From positions 124,001 to 188,000 of the forward strand of contig JAMXSV010000006.1 of the NCBI GenBank assembly GCA_027559495.1: a DNA stretch of 64,000 bases. The letters run 5' to 3'. A model generated the notes under the pieces. That model saw only the letters and a list, made by a program, of their open reading frames with translations. It was not told the DNA's origin and made no database searches. Of the stretch, positions 23,175 to 33,566 are shown in pieces; the stretch's first letter is position 1; every line of letters begins with the position of its first letter. Made by a program: the position numbers and the translations under genes. The DNA comes from Aurifilum marmelostoma (Eukaryota; Ascomycota; Sordariomycetes; Diaporthales; Cryphonectriaceae).

Positions 23175-25301
23175 CTAGTCATCCAGGCCACTCCACTCAC
23201 CCTCGCCACCCTTCTTCTCACCAGCCTCGCCCGCCTTCCTCTTCTTGCTTCCCTGGATAGCTTCCCTCTTATTCCTCTCCTTCCTCCTCTCCCAGGCGCT
23301 CTTGCTCGTGATCTTTGCCGTCTTGCGCGCCGCCACCCCGCCCTGCGTCTTCATCTTCTTCTTGTCCTCCTTCTGCACGTCCGGCAGCGCATCCAGTAGC
23401 CACTTCTGCACATCCGCCGCCTCACCCGTTTTGCCTGCCTGCTTTTCGCTCATGGCGATCACGTTCGCCACGCTCTTGACAAAAGGGATGTCCTCCTTGG
23501 TATAGAAAGTGACGGCAACACCGCCCTCGCGGCCTGCACGACCCGTACGCCCTGCGCGGTGCACGTATACGGCCGCGCTCGAGGGAACGTCGTAGTTCAC
23601 AACACCGTTGACGCCGGCAAAGTCGACGCCGCGTGCGAGAACGTCGGTGGTGATGAGGACCCAGATCTCGCCGAGGCGGAAGCGCCTCATGATGTCCGCG
23701 CGGACGGAATCTGGTAGGGAGGAGTGCAGAACGGCGATGCGGGAGGAGCCGCCTGCCTCGAGTGGAATATCGTATTTGAGCTCCGTATGCAGAGCCGTCG
23801 CACGGTCGATGGTCTGCGTGAAGACGAGGAACGGTGGGCGGAGAGGTGGACCTGAGTCGGTGCCCGAGGACGGGTGGAGGAGCTGGCGAAGGGCAAGGAG
23901 CTTTCCGGGCTCGGTGGCCGTGTAGGTGAGCTTGTGCGTGATATTGGGGACTGCGGTGTCTTTGAGGCCGACGACGAGGCGGACGAGCGGCCTGAGAGGG
24001 ACACCGCGAGTTTGTGCGTGAGACTTGAGCCGGTCTGTAATGATGGTCTCGATATTAGACCCCATAGTTGCCGACCAAAAGTCGAGCTGCAGTTCTGGAT
24101 CTGTGCAGGCCGACCAGATTCCTGTAGTCTGGTCACGGAAGAGCTGATCCAAAAGCACATCTGCCTCATCCAGGATCAGAGATTTGACAGATGGAAGGCT
24201 TCTCGTCAGTTTCCCTCTGTTCAGGAAGTTGAGTAGCAGCATTGGTGTTGTCACCAGGATATCGGCCTTGGTGACTGGTTTCGCGGCATCATCCCCATTC
24301 TCGCTCTCGGGGCTGGAGTCCTCATCGTCAGTGCCGCTGGAAGATCCGCCCTCACTATCCTCTTCTTCCTTCGGTTCTCCATCTCCTGTGGCGATCCGCA
24401 TGCCCTTTTTCATAGCCACAACCTTGAGACCAGTACCGATGGTCAGTTTCCGTCCTTCGTTCAAGATCTGGTTGGCAAGCTCTCTGGTCGGGGCGAGAAC
24501 GATGACTTCCAGCCCGTGCTGCTTGCGGTCCTCTGCACCAGCTCGCCTCCTCATGATCCCGTTGATGGCGGGTATCAGGAAGCTGATGGTCTTGCCGCTT
24601 CCCGTCGGCGCCACCGCAATGAAGTCGACGGCCTGCGCAGAGACATCGCCCCCCGTATTTCTTGCCAGGGCTGTCTTGGGATCCAGCAGCAGGGGCAGAC
24701 TGCTCATCTGCACCTCTGTAGGCTCCTTGTACCCCTGTGCCTCGATATTCTCCGCGAGCCGGCCTGAGATCCTGTAAATAGACCGCAGCTCTCCGAAAGT
24801 CCTCAGAGGCTGGGGGAACAGCTGCTTCTTGTTGGTCTGTCTGACCTCCTCGACAGCCTTGGCCTTCTTCTTGCTCTTCTTGACCTTTGCCTTCTTTTCG
24901 GCCCCGTCCGACAGCAGAGTGAACTTGAGCCTGTGCGAGCGCAGGATCTGCTTGCACTCGTCCTCATCCAGGAGCTTGGCCTTGCTGGCCTTGGGCTTGG
25001 GTTTCTCGACGTCTTCTTTGGTTTTGCTGGGGTTGTCAGCCTTCTTCCTGCTCGCACCCTTTACTTCGTCCCTTGGCGCAAAGAAATCGATATCGCTCAG
25101 GTCATCATCACCAGCCCCGTCTTCCACGTCGTCAGGCCTCTTCCGTTTCGTGCCTCGGTTCGGCCCAGTCTCGTCGTGGAAGAGCTGCGCATTGGGTCTG
25201 CTGCCGGCGGAGGGGAGTCTTGCGGCGCTGAGGGCGGAACTACTAGCCTTGTTGTTGGACTTCTTGGTCGTGCCGAGCGATAGGACCTTGAGAATATCCA
25301 T
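23175..25301 (-). CDS. ROK1: DEAD-box RNA helicase Rok1 (DDX52 family)
   Basis: An ATP-dependent RNA helicase of the Rok1/DDX52 group, needed in the nucleolus for early 18S rRNA processing and 40S assembly. One exon, 708 residues. The start chosen is ATG 25301 (MDILKVLSLG), because Rok1 proteins begin MDIL; an upstream in-frame start would add 17 residues without family support. Motifs: GYKEPTEVQ (Q-motif region, about 190), APTGSGKT 231-238, PTREL 271-275, DEAD 378-381, SAT 410-412 and HRAGRTGRAG in the second RecA domain. Residues 80-160 are lysine-rich. An acidic, serine-rich insertion (about 305-342) lies between PTREL and DEAD. The C-terminus is basic. It shares a 362-bp divergent promoter with the Clr5-domain gene. 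Confidence 0.93.
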   Translation of the reverse strand: MDILKVLSLGTTKKSNNKASSSALSAARLPSAGSRPNAQLFHDETGPNRGTKRKRPDDVEDGAGDDDLSDIDFFAPRDEVKGASRKKADNPSKTKEDVEKPKPKASKAKLLDEDECKQILRSHRLKFTLLSDGAEKKAKVKKSKKKAKAVEEVRQTNKKQLFPQPLRTFGELRSIYRISGRLAENIEAQGYKEPTEVQMSSLPLLLDPKTALARNTGGDVSAQAVDFIAVAPTGSGKTISFLIPAINGIMRRRAGAEDRKQHGLEVIVLAPTRELANQILNEGRKLTIGTGLKVVAMKKGMRIATGDGEPKEEEDSEGGSSSGTDDEDSSPESENGDDAAKPVTKADILVTTPMLLLNFLNRGKLTRSLPSVKSLILDEADVLLDQLFRDQTTGIWSACTDPELQLDFWSATMGSNIETIITDRLKSHAQTRGVPLRPLVRLVVGLKDTAVPNITHKLTYTATEPGKLLALRQLLHPSSGTDSGPPLRPPFLVFTQTIDRATALHTELKYDIPLEAGGSSRIAVLHSSLPDSVRADIMRRFRLGEIWVLITTDVLARGVDFAGVNGVVNYDVPSSAAVYVHRAGRTGRAGREGGVAVTFYTKEDIPFVKSVANVIAMSEKQAGKTGEAADVQKWLLDALPDVQKEDKKKMKTQGGVAARKTAKITSKSAWERRKERNKREAIQGSKKRKAGEAGEKKGGEGEWSGLDD

Positions 25302-25663
25302 GGCTGCTCTGCGACAGAAGAATTGAATGGGCGACCTGTCGCAGGAGGGCAAGGGGAGGAGGGAGTGGTCGTGGTGGTGTTGGACTTGTCAGGAATTCAG
25401 CAGGTACGATGCGATTAGATGCAAGTCGAGAAATTTCGAGGGAACCCTTATCGATAAGGAGATGGTCCAGGGTTGGAGAGAGGGGGCCCCCTGCATGGCA
25501 CCAGAGGTCCTTGGCTGACATGTGGGATCATTCCCACTTCACCTCGAGTCACGAAGCCAACGGCGGCGAACAACATTGACCAAAAGTGCAGTTCCGCATC
25601 CATATACACCCTTGAGGACAGGCCAATATACACCCTAATGACATCTAACGTGTTATTGGAAGC
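25302..25663. promoter_or_regulatory. Divergent promoter between ROK1 and Clr5-domain gene
   Basis: A 362-bp gap lies between two oppositely transcribed start codons and must carry both promoters. No motif was confidently identified. Confidence 0.6.
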
Positions 25664-27801
25664 ATGGTGTACGAATGGGACAAGCACAAGGACACCATCT
25701 GCCGTCTCTATGTCGACGAGAACAAACAGGTCGAAGAAATCATCGATTACATGCGCGTGAACCACAACTTCAAGCCAAGGTATGCTTTGTCTGCTCTCGT
25801 GTTTTCCATCCTGTCGTGCAATGCTTCTCCGGCGCCGCGACGTCCTGCCGGGCTAAAGTATCCCGGCGGGCCGTATGCCCTGCCGTATAAACGACCCATC
25901 TTGGGACGCATAGGGTCTGAATTGTTTCGGTCCGCTGACATATTTTTCGTCTTTTGTATAGCAAACGTGCATACGCATCTCAGTTCCGCCGCTGGAATCT
26001 CCCTTCCAGGCAGCAACCCGCCCTCAAGAATGAGGCCCTCGTGGCTCGCGTCAGGGAGCTCTGGGAGCGCAACCTGTCGCAGGCTGAGATGCTGCGTGTT
26101 TTGAATCTGCAGGACGGTTTCGAGATCAAGTCACGCGAGCTGAACCGCGTACGTAGTGCGCACAGATGGCTTCTGCGGACGCCTGCTTCAGATGCGAGGC
26201 GGGCAAAGCACGAAATTGGCAATGAAGCACTTCTGCGGGATGATGATGTTGACGACGATGCTGATAATGATGATGATGACGATGACGACGACGACGACAA
26301 CGATAATGATAACGATGATGAAGCTGGCCAAGATCTTCTTACCGCTGGCGGTGGTGGTGGTGGTGATGAAGATGAGGGTGCCGACAAGTCTGGTACCTCG
26401 TCTCAGGTGATAGCACAGCGCCGCCTCGAGATGGAAGCCGTGTCTGCACAGCGCTGGGCCGCGAAAAAACGGCGGCGGCGCACACGTCAGTACGCAGGTC
26501 TCCCTGCGGACCCGCCTGGCCCTCCTCGCTTCCCTTCCGAGACGACGCTCGCAGAGAGCCAAGCGATACTGGGTCTGGACAGGCCCTCGTATGCGGCGGT
26601 GCGCGAGAGATTCCAGGGGATCTGCGAGGCTGCAGGCATCACCAAGAAGACCCTCGCTGGACCTGAGGCGTGGGAGGATGCCAAGAGGGAGCTGATAGAG
26701 GCCTTTCCGGCCCTGGAGGACAATGCGTGGGTGGACAGCGATAGTGCTGCACAGGGATCGAGGCGGAGGCTGGCGCTGGATGTTATCTGCTCGGACGTCA
26801 CTAAGCGGATGCGTGCGGGTGCTGGCCGAGGTGAGAGGAGCGTTGCGCTCGCGGACGCGAAAAACATCCTGGGCTTGAACCCGGCCGAGTCGAGGGAGGT
26901 GAGAGCGAGGTTCTATGCCATCCTCAAGCGGGATGGATTCACGAGCAAGGTGGCGCTGGGTCCGGATCGGTGGAAGGAGCTGAAGCAGCAGTGGATCGAC
27001 GACAGCGAGATGCTGCGCAGAGTACTGAGCAGGCTGGATGATTCCAAGAGACACGAGATGAGGATCAAGGCCGTGGAGGCTATCGCCACGGACGTCATGA
27101 AGAGGCTGCGGGACGACCAGAACAAGCGCCGGGGAGGCAGGGAGAAGAACAAGGGCCCTGCTGTCGCCATGGAAAACGCCAGCTATGATGACGGCGCTGC
27201 TGACATGAGAGAGATGAGCGAGAACGCATCTGGCTTTGCAGCTGCCCTGCTCGTGCCTGGACAGCAACCACACGCCCACAGCCACCCGCCACGCATGCTA
27301 CCGAACCACCTCGTCGATTCGCAGATGGGCATGCAGATACCCATGGACAACCAGCTGGGATCCTCCCTTCTACTGGATCCCAACGCGCAGGGCAGTTTCA
27401 TGGCTCCCAACCAGCAGTTCATGCCAGAGGCAGCATCCATGCCTGCCGCCCCATCGCCATACGACAACTCACAAGCAGCGGCAGCAGCGGCATATCAGCT
27501 ACCCGCGACGAACAGCAATCTGGTCCCCATCTACCTACGAGAGATCAACCCCGACGGAAGCGAAGGAGATATCTGGATCGCCTGCCTCACCTCGCCAGCG
27601 CCCTCTTTCGAGGAACTGCGCCAGGTTGCCGCGCAGAAGATTCCCGGGTCGACCTGTGTGGAGGTGATAGGTATGGTCAAGGTGCCTAACGCCATGGGGG
27701 TCTCGCAGCTCTTCCCGCTACAGATCCACAACGACGACCAGCTGGGCGCCCATCTCGCGCAGGAAGGTCCGCCAATGTTCCATGTACGGCTGTCATTCTG
27801 A
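25664..27801 (+). CDS. Clr5-domain protein with internal repeats
   Basis: Two exons, 25664-25779 and 25962-27801, give 651 residues. The N-terminus is a Clr5 domain (about 3-58: YEWDKHKDTICRLYVDENK ... YASQFRRWNLP), a predicted DNA-binding module named after S. pombe Clr5, a silencing factor. Next come a conserved helical stretch (LVARVRELWERNLSQAEMLR), an Asp/Asn tract (about 132-160) encoded by a GAT/GAC microsatellite, and two diverged repeats of about 100 residues. The first repeat starts TLAESQAILGL (about 233) and the second ALADAKNILGL (about 333); both end in a DVxKRxR helix. A Gln/Met/Pro-rich linker leads to a compact C-terminal domain (about 555-651) with alternating hydrophobic strands, loosely PB1-like. 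I infer a chromatin or transcription role; the target is unknown. Confidence 0.82.
26239..26322 (+). repeat. GAT/GAC/AAT trinucleotide repeat inside coding sequence
   Basis: Imperfect trinucleotide repeats encode an Asp/Asn-rich tract within the Clr5-domain protein. Every unit is three bases, so length change would keep the frame and lengthen or shorten the acidic linker. Confidence 0.85.
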
Positions 27802-28765
27802 CGTGAACGGTCTTCGGGCTCTCACATCATTTTGTCTACTATGTGGTAGAGAGAAGCATGAGCTGGGAATGTAGACTAGACAAGGCTGCAGAGACTTCAA
27901 ATCGCCTGGAAGAACGACGCACCTGGCAATTCCGAGCAAACGTCTCTAGGGCCCAACAACCGTTATCTTTCTTTTCCAAGACCATATGAGAAGGAAGTCA
28001 ATGCCTCGTGGCTTATTCACTTTCCAAGAAATGCATTGGTGAGCACATGTGAGTCTTGTGTGATAATACAATTGTCTGTGCTGCAAGGATGTCGCTGCAG
28101 ACTCTGGTCTGTTGAATCAATGGACTGCAATATTGACAGGGAAATAGGTAAAGAAGGGTGTTATACTTGGTACGGAAAGATTGTCCAATTATTGCCGGGC
28201 CCTAGGCCCCCCCCCCCCTCTCTCGTTTCCCCACCTCAACCCCCAGCGTCTGGGGAGTAAACCTTCGTGATGCTTACATCCTCCTGGACCAAACAATACT
28301 CCCTTACCCGTTCCCTTTGAGTACGTTTACTCGTCTCACTGCCCACGATCTGATGAGGCCGGGATGCATGAACCGGCCCTGGCTGTCTATGAGCAGGGGC
28401 GAGTCTAGGTGCTACTATCATAGAAGCGTTGCATTCAGGCCCAAAAATGGACGAGATAAGATGTCCACTGCCAATTCGTGGCGCATACAAATGCATTTCT
28501 CCGGTGCGATATCCGGTTCACACAAATCCTCATGACGACACCACTTCTCCCACATGTTGAAGATCACCCCTGCTTGTCTTTCCCTCACCTTGCCCTTGCA
28601 CCTCTCCTGGCACTAGCAGTCGTGTTCCTAGAAGCCCAAGGACGGTGTGAACGGTCTAGATAAGCCTCTCAACCTAGAGCCGGGATTATTCAGACAGACC
28701 ATCGTTAATCATGGCGATCATGTTATGTATTTGTCCTGCAATTAAATAGTAGTTCACTCTCCCAC
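27802..28765. other. Intergenic DNA
   Basis: Spacer between the Clr5-domain gene and the amidase. It has a C run near 28209-28218 and no supported gene. The amidase promoter lies at its right end. Confidence 0.6.
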
Positions 28766-30541
28766 ATGGCTCCAAGGCCTGGAGCATCTCTCTACCCTAC
28801 AATCCTCCTCCTTCTCATTCTTGTCCTCGCGTGCTGGGTCGAGTCCAAGAGCAAGATGCTGGGCTCCAAGTCTATCCAGAAAGTTGCCGCTCTGGCGGCG
28901 ACAGCAGTTGGGTTGTGCCAGTGCCAGCTCTACTGCTCAAACGCCAGTACTGCAATCGACGGAAAGCCTTTCCCTCCACTCATCGACGCGACTATCGATG
29001 ATCTGGTATGGGGTCTAGACACAGGCCTCTTCACAAGTGTCGACCTGGTCAATGCATACACGGCTCGGATCCTCGAGGTGAACTCGACCCTGCGGATGGT
29101 GACGGAGCTGAACCCGGACGCCCTCAGCATAGCAGCCGCTCTGGACGCGGAACGTGCCTCAGGAACCTCTCGAGGGCCGCTGCACGGAATGCCCATCCTG
29201 ATCAAGAACAACATCGCCACGGACGACAAGATGAACAACACGGCTGGGTCCTACGCCCTGCTGGGGTCCAAGGTGCCGTCTGACTCCACCATGGCGGCGA
29301 AGCTCCGCAAGGCTGGTGCCGTCCTCCTCGGCAAGACGAACCTATCACAGTGGGCCAACTACCGGTCGTACAATACCAGCAATGGCTGGTCTGCCTATGG
29401 AGGACAGACGGAGGGGGCCTATTTTCCAGGACAAGACCCGTCGGGCTCCTCGGCAGGGAGCGGTGTGGCCAGCTCGCTGGGTCTGGCCGCGGGCTGTCTG
29501 GGCACCGAGACGGACGGCTCGATCCTGTCGCCCTCGAACCAGAACAATCTGGTGGGCATCAAGCCAACTGTTGGCCTTACCTCGCGGTACCTGGTCATAC
29601 CCATCTCGGAGCACCAGGACACCGTAGGCCCCATGACAAGGACGGTCAAGGACGCGGCGTATATTCTTTCTGCCATCGCAGGCCAGGACGCCAACGACAA
29701 CTACACCTCGGCGATTCCATTCAACAAGACGCCCAGCTACATCGACGCCTGCCAGCTCGACGCGCTGCGGGAGAAGCGCATCGGCGTGCCGCGCAACTAC
29801 ATCGACCTGACGGGACAGGAATTCTATGCCCCGGCCATCCCTGTCTTCAATGCCGCGCTGGACGTCCTGCGCGATGCCGGCGCCACGATCGTGGACAACA
29901 TCACCCTGCCGGGCTACGACGTGCTGGCCGAGGCCAACTACCCCAATGTCGTGCTCGAGGCGGACTTCAACACCGACCTGGCAAAGTACCTATCCGAACT
30001 GACCGTGAACCCCTACAACATCAAGACCGTCTCGGACCTGCAGAACTTCACGCAGGGGTTCCCGCTGGAGGACTGGCCGGAGCGGGACACGCTCGTGTGG
30101 GAATCGGCCATCGAGCTCGGGTACGGCAACGACTCGCCCCTGTTCTGGTCCAACTACACGGCGGGTCTCTTCTACGCAGGGCCCCTGGGCATCACAGGCG
30201 CCCTGCAGAACTACTCGCTCGACGCGCTGGTCGTCCCCACGCCCTTCTCGCCGTTCCTCCCTGCCCTGCTCGGGGCGCCCGTCGTCACCGTGCCGCTCGG
30301 GGCGCTGCCGCCCAACACGACGGTCATGCCGAACGGGTTCGGCAACCTCAACGCCTCGGCGCCGAACCTGCCGTATGGGCTGAGCTTTATGGGCGAGCGG
30401 TTTGATGAGTATAACCTGATTGGGCTGGCGTATGCGTTTGAGCAGAGGACGCTGGTGAGGAATAGTATCGTCCCGTATATAGAGCCGACGACGGAGCTGG
30501 CTGATGTGGTGGGCCAGAGGAAGAGGGGGTTGAAGGTGTGA
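28766..30541 (+). CDS. Amidase-signature family hydrolase, probably secreted
   Basis: An amidase-signature enzyme that hydrolyses amide bonds through a Ser-cisSer-Lys triad. Single exon, 591 residues. Triad candidates are K147 (MPILIKNN), S228 in DPSGSSAGSGVA and S252 in TETDGSI; their spacing matches the family. Further conserved parts are LLGKTNLSQWA, GIKPTVGLTSR and DTVGPMTRTVKDAA. The N-terminus is hydrophobic and offers two starts: ATG 28766, giving a leader rich in Leu/Ile, or ATG 28856 (MLGSKSIQKV), which alone gives a normal signal peptide ending near CQCQ. Several N-glycosylation sequons support export. The natural substrate cannot be read from sequence. No biosynthetic partners lie next to it. 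Confidence 0.9.
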   Translation: MAPRPGASLYPTILLLLILVLACWVESKSKMLGSKSIQKVAALAATAVGLCQCQLYCSNASTAIDGKPFPPLIDATIDDLVWGLDTGLFTSVDLVNAYTARILEVNSTLRMVTELNPDALSIAAALDAERASGTSRGPLHGMPILIKNNIATDDKMNNTAGSYALLGSKVPSDSTMAAKLRKAGAVLLGKTNLSQWANYRSYNTSNGWSAYGGQTEGAYFPGQDPSGSSAGSGVASSLGLAAGCLGTETDGSILSPSNQNNLVGIKPTVGLTSRYLVIPISEHQDTVGPMTRTVKDAAYILSAIAGQDANDNYTSAIPFNKTPSYIDACQLDALREKRIGVPRNYIDLTGQEFYAPAIPVFNAALDVLRDAGATIVDNITLPGYDVLAEANYPNVVLEADFNTDLAKYLSELTVNPYNIKTVSDLQNFTQGFPLEDWPERDTLVWESAIELGYGNDSPLFWSNYTAGLFYAGPLGITGALQNYSLDALVVPTPFSPFLPALLGAPVVTVPLGALPPNTTVMPNGFGNLNASAPNLPYGLSFMGERFDEYNLIGLAYAFEQRTLVRNSIVPYIEPTTELADVVGQRKRGLKV

Positions 30542-31106
30542 TCTTGTGGATACATCCTTTGAAGAGAGCAAGATGATCTGATCCCTTCTTTCTTCGAATA
30601 TACACATAATTTATATCGATCGAATGCAGTAGCATATAAGCAGTTATGCGAATATATAAATAGCTATGTGGTGTCCAATTATCTACGCTGGCCTTGGAGT
30701 CGCTGCTCGAAAGGGCCGAATCTTTCAAAACTCGAAATGACTTGACCATAGATAGACAGTCGCTGTCATTCATCTGGAGCAATTATATTCACTTCTGAAA
30801 TCTAAGCAAATGTACTGACATCTTGTCTATATTGATGGGATGATGACTACTGAACGGGACAAATAAATGGAGAGCGGGTTAGGGTTGTGAAAGGCTCTCA
30901 CCCGCTCCTAAGTACATCTTTGGCCGGTCAAACTTGATGAGCCCAGAAGTTCCCCAGAATTTCCTCGCCTCCCTCACCAACCATCACATCAACAAAAGAC
31001 GCTGTCTCTGTCTCTGCCGCCTTCGCTACTACATTGGACCTGTTTAAAACTCGATACACACCATCCAAAGCAGGTCGCGGCAGAGCACACGATCCCACAG
31101 CGCAAA
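30542..31106. promoter_or_regulatory. YAE1 promoter region with telomere-like motif
   Basis: Spacer between the amidase stop and YAE1. At about 30878-30889 it contains GGTTAGGGTTG, which resembles a telomere-type TTAGGG element, about 220 bases before the first YAE1 ATG. Such T2AG3 elements are known Tbf1-type sites upstream of ribosomal genes in several ascomycetes; the link here is inference. Confidence 0.4.
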
Positions 31107-31958
31107 ATGCTCCTCAAGCAGTCCAACCCAGAACACGCAATCAACTCGATCACCATGGAGCCACCAACCCACGACCCGACCATCAACATCCCACGCATCG
31201 ACCCACTAGATGACGTCTTCGGCTCTGACCACGGCAGCGGTGCATCGTCCCCCTTCTTCGAGGAGGACGAGTCCAGCATCACGGCCAGGCAGGAGGCGGC
31301 ATCCTCGGTGCACAACAGCAGCAGCAGCAGCAGCCACCCTTCCGACATCCGCCGCCTGCAGCAGGAACACGCCACAGCCGGCTACCGCGACGGCGTTACC
31401 GTCTCCAAGGCAGGTAGCATCCAGGCCGGCTTCGACGAGGGTTTCGGCCTGGGCGCGACCATCGGGCTGACGGTTGGACGCCTGCTGGGCTTGCTGGAGG
31501 GGCTCGTGGCTGCCCTGGGCGGTGTTGGCGCCCGCGGCTCTTCTGGTTTTGTTTCTGCTGCCGAGCTGGACGTCGCGAGCGGGCTGCTTGCGAGCGCACG
31601 GGCCGAGTTGGATGTCAGGAGTGTCTTTAGCGAGGCGTACTGGAACGCGGATGGGACCTGGAAGTATGATGTGACCGAGGAGGGAGGCCAGGAAGTGGCA
31701 GGAGGAGGAGGAAGTGAGGACGTTGTCTTCTCGCATGTTGCCGGAGCACATCCGCTTGTGAGGAAGTGGACGGCCGTTGTGGATGAGCAGATGCGGGCGT
31801 GGGGGGTGGAGGAGAAGCTGCCCTTGCTGCAGCGGAGAGAAGGGGATGGGGAAGAGGCGGCGGCGGCTGTTCTTGTTGAGCCTATGGCCAAGGCCAAGGG
31901 AACGGCGTCACAAGCGCAGGGAGGGGCGAAGGCGCCGAGTGCTGCTCTCAGCTGGTGA
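31107..31958 (+). CDS. YAE1: Yae1-domain protein
   Basis: Yae1 forms a complex with Lto1 that delivers the Fe-S cluster machinery to the ribosome-recycling ATPase Rli1/ABCE1. Single exon, 283 residues from ATG 31107. ATG 31155 (MEPPTHDP) has the better ACCATGG context and may be the true start, giving 267 residues. The signature is the run of Gly-x3-Gly steps in AGYRDGVTVSKAGSIQAGFD followed by EGFGLGATIGLTVGRLLG (about 90-140), the deca-GX3 motif. Before it lies an acidic, serine-rich stretch with a short AGC-repeat poly-Ser near 31316-31333. The C-terminal half is longer than in yeast Yae1 (about 141 residues) and partly low in complexity, as in other filamentous fungi. Confidence 0.88.
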   Translation: MLLKQSNPEHAINSITMEPPTHDPTINIPRIDPLDDVFGSDHGSGASSPFFEEDESSITARQEAASSVHNSSSSSSHPSDIRRLQQEHATAGYRDGVTVSKAGSIQAGFDEGFGLGATIGLTVGRLLGLLEGLVAALGGVGARGSSGFVSAAELDVASGLLASARAELDVRSVFSEAYWNADGTWKYDVTEEGGQEVAGGGGSEDVVFSHVAGAHPLVRKWTAVVDEQMRAWGVEEKLPLLQRREGDGEEAAAAVLVEPMAKAKGTASQAQGGAKAPSAALSW

Positions 31959-33145
31959 AGTTGTCCATGATGAAGACTATGGGTCTGTGCTTCAGGCCTC
32001 GTTGCTACCTTACGGCGATGGCCACTTGCACACGCCCGTCGACGGGCAGCTCACTCCCCAACGGTCGCGCTGCTCGTCTGGCGTCGTTGTTGTATGCATA
32101 AGGCACAACTCCGACGATATTTGGAGACGGGATCACGCGAGACACATCTGGCATGCAACAGCAAGTAAGTAAGAGAAAGGCCAACTTGTGGCGTGCAAGA
32201 CATGATGACTGATCAAGCATTACAGGTGCAACACGTCTGCGCAAGATACATGCCAGATTCGGCATCTGGTAGAGACGGCCAGGCAGACTGTGCAAACAGC
32301 TGAACAGTATCGGTCAGGAAATGGGTCAATGCTGTTCCGAAAATCGGGCAGAGATGATCACGCCGCTATCCAGCCGCCTTTCAACCTTCGGCTTTGGGCT
32401 GACGTGCTTGATCTTGTTCACGCTGTGCTGTCTTCGCAGGCCCAGATGGCAACATTTCTCGATGACGAACCTCGGGATCTTGGGAGATGAGCATATCTCG
32501 AGGTTGCGTACGGTCTCCCTCACAAGGTCAGACTTGTCACAGGAGCACATGGGACAATTATGCAAGCGAGGGTGTTATCCCAGCATATGGCTATATTAAA
32601 AGCAGCTCAGCTGTTTAAATATGTATCCTCTACAATAGATTGAACGCCAATTCCATACTTGGACTGGTAGTTGATCTGTAGTCAAACGACACGATAAACC
32701 TCCATCTATACTCACAGCATAATGGTATCAAAGACAACAATGACTTTGGTCTTTAGTTGTATAATGACAAGGTTAATACATGGACTTTGTAACGGAAGTC
32801 CAGCAGACCAAATACTGTGCACCGCCTATCATCATTATAGTTGGGTCAAGTAGAGCTGGCATGCAGGCGATATCCGAGACGTAGTCACATCGGTCTCGAA
32901 ATTTGCGAGCCAGATCGAACAGATGCGTGCAGGCATTGGGTAGTTCCGATCTGATATAAGGGGGAAATTATATAGGACGAGTGCTTGCATATGGCTCTGA
33001 CACACCTCAACGAGGAGGGAAGTGGGACTGTTAGGCGGCCATCCACGGCGGCCAGCAAAAGGACGTGATCCACAGCCTGGGTATGGTCAGAGAGAACTGA
33101 CGTGCACGTACGTTTAATTACCCTACTTAATTATCACCTACGTCT

Positions 33146-33159
33146 CCCCCCCCCCCCCC
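33146..33159. repeat. Poly-C run of 14
   Basis: A homopolymer in AT-rich intergenic DNA; its true length is uncertain if homopolymers are miscalled in this assembly. Confidence 0.75.
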
Positions 33160-33554
33160 TCACCTCTTTGTCATGTCTGGCCCCAGGGTGGTTACCAGTT
33201 TCTGCCACCGACGATGGCATATAAGTTGAATCCGCCGTTCGCATCATATGCGGTCCATTGTGTCAACGCCCAGGATACAGACCAAGATCTGATTATCAGC
33301 AGCGGCAAACAACGCATGTATATCGTACGTTGTCTGTAGAAGTAGGTGCTGAGGTCAGACGGGAAAGCCCCCTTTTGTGTTGACAGAACGCCTTAGCGAG
33401 ACTGCGCCTCGGATCGTCCGATCGCAGCCTTGTTGTCCTTTTGGTGCTTGATGAACCAGCTTTGGTTCCTGAGGCCAGAGGGTCAAAAAGTTTGCCACGA
33501 TCATCGATGTGAAGGAATGCTCACAATAGAATTAGGTTCTATTCTGTTTTGCGT

Positions 33555-33566
33555 GGGGGGGGGGGG
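33555..33566. repeat. Poly-G run of 12
   Basis: A homopolymer in intergenic DNA within the AT-rich block. Confidence 0.75.

Noticed and set aside
29350..30405. A 351-codon open frame overlapping the amidase in another phase
   Set aside because: Arg/Gly/Pro-rich shadow of the amidase frame.
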